This document shows positions 1-5,648 of a stretch of 5,648 nt of DNA, piece after piece. Origin of the DNA: Chryseosolibacter sp039917935. Lineage in GTDB: Bacteria > Bacteroidota > Bacteroidia > Cytophagales > Cyclobacteriaceae. Positions within the stretch are counted from its first letter, which is position 1, and the number at the start of each line of letters is the position of its first letter. Below the pieces are notes generated by a model that saw only the letters and a list, made by a program, of their open reading frames with translations, was not told the origin of the DNA and did not search any database. The stretch covers positions 1 through 5,648 of the forward strand of contig JBDSIM010000074.1 of assembly GCA_039917935.1 (NCBI GenBank), written 5' to 3'. A program made the position numbers and the translations under genes.

Positions 1-106
1 ACACGAACCCGAAATAATGGGGAGCTATCGTGACGTTAGGCCCTGCACACACATTGTATTTAATCATGGCAATCCTTTAATCAGTTAAATCCAGGTTCAG
101 ACAATT
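1..106. repeat. Intergenic repeat L, copy 1 (cut by window start)
   Basis: This stretch matches 378-483 without gaps, at a fixed offset of 377 bases. By eye I count 12 mismatches in 106 positions. The divergence is very uneven: positions 43-106 differ from the second copy at one base only (position 76, T against C), while positions 1-42 differ at 11. The left end of the match coincides with the window start, so the copy probably continues outside. The repeat is best read on the minus strand, where it begins with AATTGTCTGAACCTGG. No transposase, terminal inverted repeat or target duplication is visible. I read it as a dispersed or tandem non-coding intergenic element of a Bacteroidota genome; the family identity is not known to me. 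Confidence 0.85.
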
Positions 107-131
107 TTGGAAGACCGGGTTTAACCACCCC

Positions 132-154
132 CGTTACGCCTTAACGGCGTAACG
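132..154. repeat. Perfect hairpin between the two L repeats
   Basis: CGTTACGCC at 132-140 is the exact reverse complement of GGCGTAACG at 146-154, leaving a five-base loop. It lies in the spacer between the two L repeat copies, beside a second imperfect stem. On neither strand is it followed by a T run directly after the stem, so it does not look like an intrinsic terminator. It is more likely part of a palindromic intergenic repeat module. Confidence 0.75.
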
Positions 155-156
155 TC

Positions 157-187
157 CCCTCCTTGAAAAAAGAAGGGAAATTTTTTT
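157..187 (+). repeat. Imperfect hairpin followed by seven T
   Basis: CCCTCCTT (157-164) can pair with AAGAAGGG (170-177) with one mismatch and a five-base loop; AAA and seven T (181-187) follow on the plus strand. The shape is that of a plus-strand intrinsic terminator, but no plus-strand gene lies upstream in the window. For the minus-strand membrane-protein gene the T run is on the wrong side. GGAGGGG-type stems with A/T tails are common in interspersed intergenic elements of Bacteroidota (general knowledge, not checked here), so I call it part of the repeat module rather than a terminator. Confidence 0.4.
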
Positions 188-209
188 AGTTCAGACCTGC
201 ATTAAACCG

Positions 210-229
210 CTTCGTCCGACGAAGTCGGA
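210..229. repeat. Two overlapping, mutually exclusive palindromes
   Basis: CTTCGTC (210-216) pairs with GACGAAG (218-224), and TCCGAC (215-220) pairs with GTCGGA (224-229). The two stems share bases, so only one can form at a time. Immediately after, GATTAC occurs twice (228-233 and 235-240) separated by one T. All this lies in the spacer between the two L repeat copies and no gene overlaps it. Its function is unknown; it could be a repeat end or simply a degenerate palindromic element. Confidence 0.55.
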
Positions 230-377
230 TTACTGATTACCCCTCAATACCTTCCCTTGCGCTTTTTGAGATCCTTCGTTCGCGCATGCCTTTCACAGCC
301 ACCACTCTGGATGACGGCTTTGGATGATAATGGGGGCTCGGGGCTGAGTTGCTCGGGATGAGTTTTATTAAAGTGCC

Positions 378-483
378 ACACGAACGAGAAATAATTGGAA
401 GTTCTTGTTTCGTTAAGTCCTGCACACACATTGTATTTAATCATGGCAATCCCTTAATCAGTTAAATCCAGGTTCAGACAATT
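378..483. repeat. Intergenic repeat L, copy 2
   Basis: This is the second copy of the element at 1-106, in the same orientation. The block 420-483 is near identical to 43-106 (63 of 64), whereas 378-419 has diverged strongly. The match ends at 483/106, after which the sequences part (TGAGG here against TTGGA in copy 1). A short minus-strand reading frame, starting ATG at 444 and running to about 244, crosses this copy. The same frame begins in copy 1 (MIKYNVCAG), but the substitutions between copies fall on first, second and third codon positions about equally, so I do not call it a gene. Confidence 0.85.
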
Positions 484-688
484 GAGGTGATTCGCCTGGT
501 ACAGGGCGCATCCGTGAGCCAGGTAATGCCTGCTGTTGAAACAAAATTCCTGTTAGACACTTTTCTTAAACTACAACTACCCCAGGGCTATGCTTTAGTC
601 GCACGCCTTCAGCCTCCACCCTTATGGCTCGCACCCGATATGATTCATTGACGTGACGCTCCATTATTGAAACAGGCCACGGAAAAAT
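484..688. other. Unassigned intergenic stretch downstream of the membrane-protein gene
   Basis: This segment separates repeat L copy 2 from the stop codon of the membrane-protein gene. I see no RNA gene and no intrinsic terminator on the minus strand. A weak bulged stem, CGCCTG (493-498) with CAGGGCG (502-508), is the only structure noted. A plus-strand frame with a GTG at 487 runs to a TGA at 649-651 (54 codons). It lacks a ribosome binding site and any family resemblance, and I do not treat it as a gene. Together with 1-483, the left 688 bases hold repeats and hairpins but no supported coding sequence. Confidence 0.5.
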
Positions 689-1960
689 TCATAGTTTAAA
701 GCGTACCTGGCTTCCGGGAATTTCACTATGCGAATTGATGGCTATTAATGCAAGGAATGCCAGGGTGAGAATGAGTAGTAAACCCATCATCGCCCATTTT
801 GCCGGTCTGATTTGCCGGGGTTCAAATTCGCAATTTGCCCCTGGCAGTAATAAAAAAATAACAGTCAGGTTCAGCACATATAAGTATTGCTCTGGTGGAT
901 GGGAATAAATACCCGTTACCAGAAAACTAAGGAATAAATAGAGAAGGGTATACAAAAAGAAAAAGCTTTTTATTTCCCGTCCATTCCCTTCCATTGCATT
1001 ATTCGCGAATGACAGGGAATTCCTTAAGATTACCGTGATGGCTACCAGTAAAATTGCGAGGATAGCGAAGAGCTTAAAATAATAAATTGTCTTCACAGTG
1101 CCGCCACTTTCAAGAATGAAGTCGAAACGGTCGGTTACAAAAGTTTGTTGCCAAACAACAAAAGGAATAAAACACACTAGCAAAAAAATGACCAGCATCC
1201 TGGATGCCGCTGATGTTTTGTCAACTGAAACGGGCCACTCAGAAGTGAATGTCGCATAAGCCATTCCCATACCGCCGAAAAAACCAATAGAGTACTCCAT
1301 TACATTCCAGAAATTAAAATCAATTCCAGACACTGTTCCCATTACTTGTAAAAAATTTCCAAATGCAAATCCGAATCCCGCACCCAATGCTGAATAGACG
1401 GCCACTTTTAAAACAGAACCGTGTTTATTTCGCAAAATATACCAGGCCACTGCAATACTTGCCCCCAGGCACGCAGCCCACATTTCTGAACGGGGTGGTG
1501 TCATGAGCCATTCCAGCTGATTGATAAGGACCGCATAAGTTAACATACCAAACGCAACCATCTCCGTAAGCAGGGAGTGCCAAGATATTTTGTTGGCCTT
1601 ACTATCCATAAGGGCTAGTCCGAACATTCCTCCTCCCAAAAAACCATACAAAATGCCAATTACAAAGAGCATGAGTAAACCATAATACACATTTACAAAG
1701 TCACTGCCCCTGCCGTAACCCACTACAACACCATAGCTGATCACTCCGCTGATTCCCCAACCAAATGCTGCGGCAAGCGTGATCTTGAATGCTTTGGCAT
1801 ACCAGTCATTTCTTTTTGCCACCAAAATAACAGAAAGTGCTCCGATTGCTCCCGCCCATGCCGCCCCTTGCTCGTGGCCAAATTTACCACGGATGGCCCA
1901 CGCTGTGCCAAGGGACATCCCAACAACAAAAATGGAAATGAGTAATGGTTTATACTTCAT
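689..1960 (-). CDS. Polytopic inner-membrane protein of unknown function
   Basis: This gene encodes 423 residues, overwhelmingly hydrophobic and glycine-rich, with about 12-13 predicted membrane segments judged by eye: near residues 5-22, 33-49, 58-80, 91-117, 128-147, 161-175, 184-207, 222-237, 253-271, 292-312, 332-351, 358-373 and 388-408. Between the first two helices is a striking charged motif, RGKFGHEQG (residues 24-32), followed by small-residue-rich AAWAGAIGA. Such a buried Arg/His/Glu cluster suggests a functional site, for example in transport or catalysis. I do not recognise a characterised family and assign no function. The ATG lies only 7 bases after the stop of the sialidase-like gene. 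A GAAGGA (1972-1977) inside that gene's last codons sits about 11 bases ahead of the ATG, so the two are almost certainly co-transcribed and possibly translationally coupled. Alternatives are a sugar transporter or a membrane-bound acyl- or glycosyl-modifying enzyme; neither is shown. Confidence 0.88.
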   Translation of the reverse strand: MKYKPLLISIFVVGMSLGTAWAIRGKFGHEQGAAWAGAIGALSVILVAKRNDWYAKAFKITLAAAFGWGISGVISYGVVVGYGRGSDFVNVYYGLLMLFVIGILYGFLGGGMFGLALMDSKANKISWHSLLTEMVAFGMLTYAVLINQLEWLMTPPRSEMWAACLGASIAVAWYILRNKHGSVLKVAVYSALGAGFGFAFGNFLQVMGTVSGIDFNFWNVMEYSIGFFGGMGMAYATFTSEWPVSVDKTSAASRMLVIFLLVCFIPFVVWQQTFVTDRFDFILESGGTVKTIYYFKLFAILAILLVAITVILRNSLSFANNAMEGNGREIKSFFFLYTLLYLFLSFLVTGIYSHPPEQYLYVLNLTVIFLLLPGANCEFEPRQIRPAKWAMMGLLLILTLAFLALIAINSHSEIPGSQVRFKL

Positions 1961-1967
1961 CAGTTAT

Positions 1968-3305
1968 TTATTCCTTCACCCAATCTTTTTGAAAGGAGGA
2001 ATATTTGATTGTTTTGCCTGGCTTGATATCATTCCGGTGAAAACTATAGACAATATGAATTTTCCCATCACTACCCTGAATGATCGAAGGATAATGGCTT
2101 GACGTTGGCTGTTCAGACAGGTCATTCTCCAGATTCTTTTTCCACGGCCAGGATTTTCCCCCATCATCAGAAATAGCCACGGTAAGATTCGAACGACCAT
2201 CCTCCTGATTGTTAAAAACCATCAACCATTCTCCGTTGCTGAGTGTTACCACATCGAAACCCGCTCCGGGGTTAGGCAATATATCATCCTTTGGAATCGA
2301 CCACGTTATTCCCCTGTCATGAGATTCGGTTCGTTGCATCCTTTGCGGTGGAGGGCCGTTGTCCCTCAGGTAGGCCACGAGGCTACTATCTTTCATGCTG
2401 GCAATGGTTGGCTGAATTCCTGCACCGCCTAAAACCGGATTACTGAAAAACCAGTTCTTACCAGCATCCTCTGTCATAGCAAACAGAGAACAATCCAATC
2501 CATCTGAATACAAGGGCACGACCATTCGCTTGCCGCTGAATATTGCTTTATTTTTGGTCTGCCAGCCAAGCCTCCGCGACAAAGGATACCCTAATTCCGC
2601 CGGCTTTTCTGAATCCCCCTGCCTTATCCGCCCGCTTCGGACCATGTTTTGACCCTTCGAAAGGCTATCCATTCTTATTTTATACCGTGCCCAATGCTGC
2701 AGCATTTGCTTCCTCACGCTATCCGGCATAACGGGTAATATTTCCTGATTCAGGTAAATTTCATAATCGCGCAACTGCATGGCTACTTGTTCGACGAATA
2801 AATCATCAGGCTGAATACCCCGTTCGGTTTTATCCCCTGCTTTCACAAACAATATGTCCTGCCATGTCCACAACGGAGCACCAGGTGAACTGTAATTTTC
2901 ACTGATGCGATACATTGGAATGGAAGTTTCCCATTGATTAGCAAGAACAGGATACCACATGAGCCAGAGACGCTGGCGCTGATCCATAAAAAGAATCGGG
3001 TTGATGTCTGGAAATCCAGGCATATCAGCCATAAGAAATATGGGTGACCAGATCGTATCTCCTTTTCTCAGACGCGAGCCCATGATCCTTACATCGTCTG
3101 CCCAACGTTCACCAGATCCCTGGAACCAGGCGGCAAGAAGATCACCGTCCGGCAATTCGACCACCGTAGATCCATGAACATGTTCATCCTGAAAAGGAAA
3201 AATAATTTTTGAACCAATTGGGGAATTATCTTTTTCTGATCCGGTTTTTGAGTCGCACGACAAAAGGATGAAAACCCAAAAAAAATACCAGCCGATACCA
3301 TCCAT
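1968..3305 (-). CDS. Sialidase-like (BNR/Asp-box) predicted lipoprotein
   Basis: This gene encodes 445 residues resembling the BNR_2-type exo-sialidase family, a six-bladed beta-propeller. Three Asp-box motifs (S/T-x-D-x-G-x-x-W) are visible: TEDAGKNW (278-285), SHDRGITW (328-335) and SDDGGKSW (379-386). Family-like blocks are HGSTVVELPDGDLLAAW (44-60), WADDVRIMG (68-76), RRLGWQTKNK (244-253) and YLRDNGPPPQR (312-322). A helical, charged stretch at about 165-225 interrupts the propeller, which I believe is normal for this subgroup. The N terminus is a short hydrophobic run ending in LLSC with Cys17, a plausible lipobox, so the protein is probably lipid-anchored outside the cytoplasm. The start is well bounded: an in-frame TAA stands 12 bases upstream. 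Oddly, the signal region (MDGIGWYFFW) has an Asp and no Lys or Arg. It likely removes or binds terminal acidic sugars from glycans, but true sialic acid specificity is not established. It is paired with the downstream membrane protein, and a repeat-rich leader precedes it. Confidence 0.88.
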   Translation of the reverse strand: MDGIGWYFFWVFILLSCDSKTGSEKDNSPIGSKIIFPFQDEHVHGSTVVELPDGDLLAAWFQGSGERWADDVRIMGSRLRKGDTIWSPIFLMADMPGFPDINPILFMDQRQRLWLMWYPVLANQWETSIPMYRISENYSSPGAPLWTWQDILFVKAGDKTERGIQPDDLFVEQVAMQLRDYEIYLNQEILPVMPDSVRKQMLQHWARYKIRMDSLSKGQNMVRSGRIRQGDSEKPAELGYPLSRRLGWQTKNKAIFSGKRMVVPLYSDGLDCSLFAMTEDAGKNWFFSNPVLGGAGIQPTIASMKDSSLVAYLRDNGPPPQRMQRTESHDRGITWSIPKDDILPNPGAGFDVVTLSNGEWLMVFNNQEDGRSNLTVAISDDGGKSWPWKKNLENDLSEQPTSSHYPSIIQGSDGKIHIVYSFHRNDIKPGKTIKYSSFQKDWVKE

Positions 3306-3474
3306 TTTTTCTGTTGTTTAATAATATTGCCCGTTAAAAAATGATGTAAGAAGCATGTGGTTTTCAGGTTACCATTCATTTGTTTTATTTCCAGAATTTT
3401 GGTAACTTAATAATACGTGCCAGCCTGATCCAGGCCGCCTCTACAACTTCCAAATAACACTTGTTGTCTCCTGT
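3306..3474 (-). promoter_or_regulatory. Leader region of the sialidase-like gene with an inverted repeat
   Basis: This non-coding DNA lies directly upstream of the sialidase-like gene. GTTACCA (3368-3374) and TGGTAAC (3400-3406) form a perfect 7-base inverted repeat with a 25-base spacer, about 60-100 bases before the start codon, a position suited to an operator. A small stem, GCCTG/CAGGC (3423-3427 with 3431-3435, loop ATC), lies further upstream. I searched for the Bacteroidota -7 element TAnnTTTG and found no perfect match here; the promoter is therefore not located. Another reading frame crosses the gene start (3379 down to 3089), but it is a shadow of the sialidase-like gene. Confidence 0.3.
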
Positions 3475-3583
3475 CCCTTTCTATCATGTGCGAACTTGAA
3501 AACCTGAGTTTCCCTTTTCCTCTCCTGCAGAGAGGGATACAGAAAGTATAGGTCTCGAGGTGCGCAATCAGCTTCGTCTGTAG
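3475..3583. repeat. Intergenic repeat R, copy 1, with hairpin core
   Basis: This copy starts with CCCTTTCTA and ends with CTTCGTCTGTAG; it is repeated in the same orientation at 3653-3756. The 64 bases 3520-3583 match 3693-3756 with three differences, while the left part is more divergent and contains a few-base length difference. The core is a stem, CCTCTC (3519-3524) with GAGAGG (3530-3535), around the loop CTGCA. It lies between the PqaA-like and sialidase-like genes. No T run follows the stem on the minus strand, so it is not an evident terminator. It looks like a short palindromic interspersed element of the REP or MITE type. Confidence 0.85.
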
Positions 3584-3652
3584 CATTAGTTAATAAAAAT
3601 ATTTCCAAAGATTTGTATCATAGGACTTCTCATTAACATTTTACTTACCTCA

Positions 3653-3756
3653 CCCTTTCTAAACATGTACGAACTTGATAATCCGAATTTCCCTCTCCTG
3701 CAGAGAGGGATACAGAAAGTGTAGGTATCGAGGTGCGCAATCAGCTTCGTCCGTAG
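3653..3756. repeat. Intergenic repeat R, copy 2, with hairpin core
   Basis: This is the second copy of the element at 3475-3583, with start points 178 bases apart. Its stem is one pair longer than in copy 1: CCCTCTC (3691-3697) with GAGAGGG (3703-3709), loop CTGCA. The extra pair is conserved symmetrically, as expected if the structure matters or if the copies come from a palindromic element. The 69 bases between the copies are A/T-rich and unrelated. Between this copy and the PqaA-like stop codon lie a run of nine A (3768-3776) and a 10-base palindrome, AGTTGCAACT (3783-3792). The T run so formed on the minus strand could help termination, but no proper stem precedes it. Confidence 0.85.
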
Positions 3757-3797
3757 GTTTACTCATGAAAAAAAAATTCCCAAGTTGCAACTCACGA

Positions 3798-5162
3798 TTA
3801 CTTCAAAAACACTTCATCCTCGTCGGCAACAAACATTCGGGTACTTTCAGTATAACTACCCCCGTTCGCATCTTTGTATTTCAAATCCAGGTAAAACGCA
3901 CGATACCCGACCTCAGGATAGGGTTGTAATGCCGTTACTACAGACGGTTTTTTATTTTTCAACCCCAGGCTTTTGCCATTCCATTTCTCATCACGGAAAT
4001 CGGTGTCTTTAGAATCCGTTGACCAAAGGATAGCATCGACCAGAATATCCGGAGTTGTGTTTACTTTTAATGTTACCCCTTTTTTGTCTTGAGACAAATC
4101 CCATCGCAAAACCGGATAAGGTTTTTTTGATAGCGTCTGTCCGAAAAAAGCACTGAGTCCTTCTAGTGCTTGTTTTTTATCCCCCAGGCTATGACCGACG
4201 TTGGGCACATAGTTTATGAAATTTTGGCCGGGTATGCTATCAATATAATGTTTAATGGCATCAACGGTCCAATATTCATCGTTGGTACCCATGAAAATCA
4301 TTTTCGGCATCGTTAACTTTTTCCTGTAGGCGTAGGGGTCAACCATGGTTGTGATGGCCTGGCCTTGTTCTGTGAGGGCGTTCTGGGGAATGCCCAACTT
4401 CACATAATCTTCAATCTGGACACTGTATTCCTTCCACATTTTAACCTGGTAATCAAGGTTCACAGGCATATTCAATATATCGATGACCATTGGCGCAATG
4501 GCGACGACACGTTTATCGCTTGCCCCTGTCAGCCAGGTTGTCCACCCGCGCTTTGAGGCACCCGACACGATGAACCGCTTAATATCATGTTTTACGTTCG
4601 ACGATGAAAATTCCTGAATGGCGTCCATCGCACGAACGGCACTCTTCACCATCGGAAATAGTAACGGCCAGCTATAGTCACCATCTTCTTTAAACTTATG
4701 CAGGGTGTAAGAAATGAGCGCATCTTCTGTAAGGTCGCCAGCCAGAGGCTGATTAGGTGCTTGTCGAAGGATGGCGACGATTCCATTATTCTTTGCGGCG
4801 ACTGCGCTTAAAGCCTGAGTAAATTTATCCTCCTGGTCATTCCAGTTTGGCAAGCCTTTTTTATTACTTCCTCCATTAATAAATAATAAGGCTCCGTCGT
4901 ATTTGTTTTGCGCTGGTACAAGAATTGTTAATTGGTGTGTCCAGATATACTCATGCCATTGCTGGGAGGTTAATAATAAATTGTAAGCTTTCACATCGCC
5001 TATCGTATAGGAATCCTTTAACTCCCAGCGGAAGGACTGGTCATTGTTTTCGAGATATCCCTGCAAAGCGGTTTCAGGTGTCAACGTAGATTGGGCCAGT
5101 GAAAAAAAAGTGAACGAAAATTGTAACAGGAAAAAGGTGGTAGTTTTAATTATTAATCTCAT
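3798..5162 (-). CDS. Secreted PhoPQ-activated pathogenicity-related (PqaA-type) alpha/beta-hydrolase
   Basis: This gene encodes 454 residues, close to the usual length of this family, whose founder is PhoPQ-regulated PqaA of Salmonella. A Sec signal peptide is clear: MRLIIK, a hydrophobic run, then SLAQ with likely cleavage after Ala23. Family blocks follow in order: LTSQQWHEYIWTHQLTI (64-80), LLFINGGSN (92-100), SWPLLFPMVKSAVRAMDAI (164-182), the nucleophile-elbow-like VSGASKRGWTTWL (199-211), MIFMGTNDEYW (288-298) and YVPNVGHSLGD (318-328). Ser203, Asp295 and His324 are in the order and spacing of an alpha/beta-hydrolase triad; this assignment is my inference. A beta-rich C-terminal domain follows from about 350. 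The physiological substrate is unknown for the family; the name reflects regulation in Salmonella and does not imply virulence here. The ATG is preceded by AAAAAA without a Shine-Dalgarno sequence, typical of Bacteroidota. It starts 40 bases after the ceramidase-like gene, so the two are probably co-transcribed. Confidence 0.93.
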   Translation of the reverse strand: MRLIIKTTTFFLLQFSFTFFSLAQSTLTPETALQGYLENNDQSFRWELKDSYTIGDVKAYNLLLTSQQWHEYIWTHQLTILVPAQNKYDGALLFINGGSNKKGLPNWNDQEDKFTQALSAVAAKNNGIVAILRQAPNQPLAGDLTEDALISYTLHKFKEDGDYSWPLLFPMVKSAVRAMDAIQEFSSSNVKHDIKRFIVSGASKRGWTTWLTGASDKRVVAIAPMVIDILNMPVNLDYQVKMWKEYSVQIEDYVKLGIPQNALTEQGQAITTMVDPYAYRKKLTMPKMIFMGTNDEYWTVDAIKHYIDSIPGQNFINYVPNVGHSLGDKKQALEGLSAFFGQTLSKKPYPVLRWDLSQDKKGVTLKVNTTPDILVDAILWSTDSKDTDFRDEKWNGKSLGLKNKKPSVVTALQPYPEVGYRAFYLDLKYKDANGGSYTESTRMFVADEDEVFLK

Positions 5163-5202
5163 TTTTTTGGGGGTAGATCGGACTATTTTTTTTTACAATA
5201 CA

Positions 5203-5648
5203 TTATTTAGTTAAGGTCTTGATCTCCATTAACCAACGCATCACCTCATTCATATATATTTCACCGGTCATCTCCCCGAGGCTGGTACGGGAAACGTAGT
5301 CGTAACGCCTGAAACTATTAAAATCAACTTTCGTTAGCATGTAGCCAAAAGCATCATTCGTTAAGCCAAACAGGAAAGCGTGATCAGTATCCATATTGCG
5401 TTTAAGATAATATCCGATGTTAGGCAATGCCTCACCCGGGATGGTCAACACCTTTGCCGTGCCGATCTGAAGGTAATTCAGACGCGTTGAAATTGAATCT
5501 CCCTTTACAGTAGTCATCTTAATCGGTGAATTCTTCAGTATGTATTGCATGATCTCTGATTCTACGGGGAACGATATTTGGCGTGATTTACAAATTAACA
5601 TTGGATTTTTCTGGGGTTCAGCCTTTTCCACAATCCTCAACGCCTCAT
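5203..5648 (-). CDS. Ceramidase-like protein, C-terminal part (gene runs off the window)
   Basis: This is an open frame from the window edge to the TAA at 5203-5205, giving 147 residues. A TTG at 5638-5640 could be taken as a start, but the frame stays open to the edge (Glu-Ala before it), so this is the tail of a longer gene. Recognisable blocks are YLQIGTAKVLTIPGEALPNIG, HAFLFGLTNDAFGYMLTKVDF and YDYVSRTSLGEMTGE. These fit the end of the N-terminal catalytic domain of neutral/alkaline non-lysosomal ceramidase-like proteins, where a PGE motif and a GxxNDxxGY motif are typical. True ceramidases cleave the amide bond of ceramide to sphingosine and fatty acid. Many bacterial members are uncharacterised, so the substrate here is open. 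The zinc-binding N-terminal portion and any signal peptide lie outside the window. The ~100-residue C-terminal Ig-like domain of classical enzymes is absent after the last block, suggesting a short form. Confidence 0.8.
   Translation of the reverse strand, partial: EALRIVEKAEPQKNPMLICKSRQISFPVESEIMQYILKNSPIKMTTVKGDSISTRLNYLQIGTAKVLTIPGEALPNIGYYLKRNMDTDHAFLFGLTNDAFGYMLTKVDFNSFRRYDYVSRTSLGEMTGEIYMNEVMRWLMEIKTLTK

Noticed and set aside
157..187. Intrinsic terminator for the membrane-protein operon
   Set aside because: The T run follows the stem only on the plus strand, so the orientation is wrong for the minus-strand genes, and the stem has a mismatch.
244..444. Minus-strand 66-codon frame and an overlapping 64-codon frame (237-431) as small genes
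   Set aside because: Both overlie the L repeat. Differences between repeat copies are not concentrated in third codon positions, and no family resemblance is seen.
1..483. CRISPR array
   Set aside because: Only two copies, repeat unit over 100 bases, spacing of 377 bases and diverged ends do not fit repeat-spacer architecture.
487..651. Plus-strand GTG-initiated 54-codon frame
   Set aside because: No ribosome binding site, no recognisable family, opposite to all genes in the window, and of a length expected by chance.
1779..2102. Plus-strand 107-codon frame across the junction of the two left genes
   Set aside because: It is antisense to two well-supported genes and has no family resemblance; a shadow frame.
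3606..3613. Bacteroidota -7 promoter element (AATCTTTG on the minus strand)
   Set aside because: It matches TAnnTTTG at all but one fixed position, but no TTG-type -33 element lies at the expected distance upstream.
5638..5640. TTG as the real start of the ceramidase-like protein
   Set aside because: The frame stays open to the window edge, and the visible part matches only the C-terminal portion of a much longer family.

Overview
The window reads as chromosomal DNA of a member of the Bacteroidota, probably a Cytophagales- or Chitinophagales-like environmental lineage. This is inferred from several things: moderate base composition, A-rich start regions mostly without Shine-Dalgarno sequences, secreted and lipoprotein hydrolases of families common in that phylum, and intergenic DNA full of short palindrome-containing repeats. 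No rRNA, tRNA, CRISPR array or transposase gene is visible.

All four supported genes lie on the minus strand, so they are read from right to left. At the right edge (5203-5648) is the C-terminal part of a ceramidase-like protein, cut by the window end. After 40 bases comes a complete secreted alpha/beta-hydrolase of the PhoPQ-activated pathogenicity-related (PqaA) type (3798-5162). A 492-base gap follows (3306-3797), holding two direct copies of a ~105-base repeat with a palindromic core. Then come a sialidase-like (BNR/Asp-box) predicted lipoprotein (1968-3305) and, only 7 bases later, a 12-13 segment integral membrane protein of unknown function (689-1960). The left 688 bases carry no convincing gene. 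They hold two copies of a 106-base repeat spaced 377 bases apart, separated by a stretch with several hairpins, then about 200 bases with nothing recognised.

Functionally, the two gene pairs look like two transcription units, or one unit broken by the repeat-rich leader. Three of the four products are exported or surface hydrolase-like proteins: ceramidase-like (amide of sphingolipids), PqaA-like (esterase/peptidase-type fold, substrate unknown) and sialidase-like (terminal sugar). The fourth is a membrane protein translated almost in step with the sialidase-like protein. A role in attacking glycolipid or glycoconjugate material, with the membrane protein acting in uptake or sensing, is a reasonable guess but not shown by the sequence. 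The points most worth a second look are the tight pairing of sialidase-like protein and uncharacterised membrane protein, the modular repeat at the left edge with its uneven divergence, and the duplicated hairpin repeat in the leader of the sialidase-like gene.
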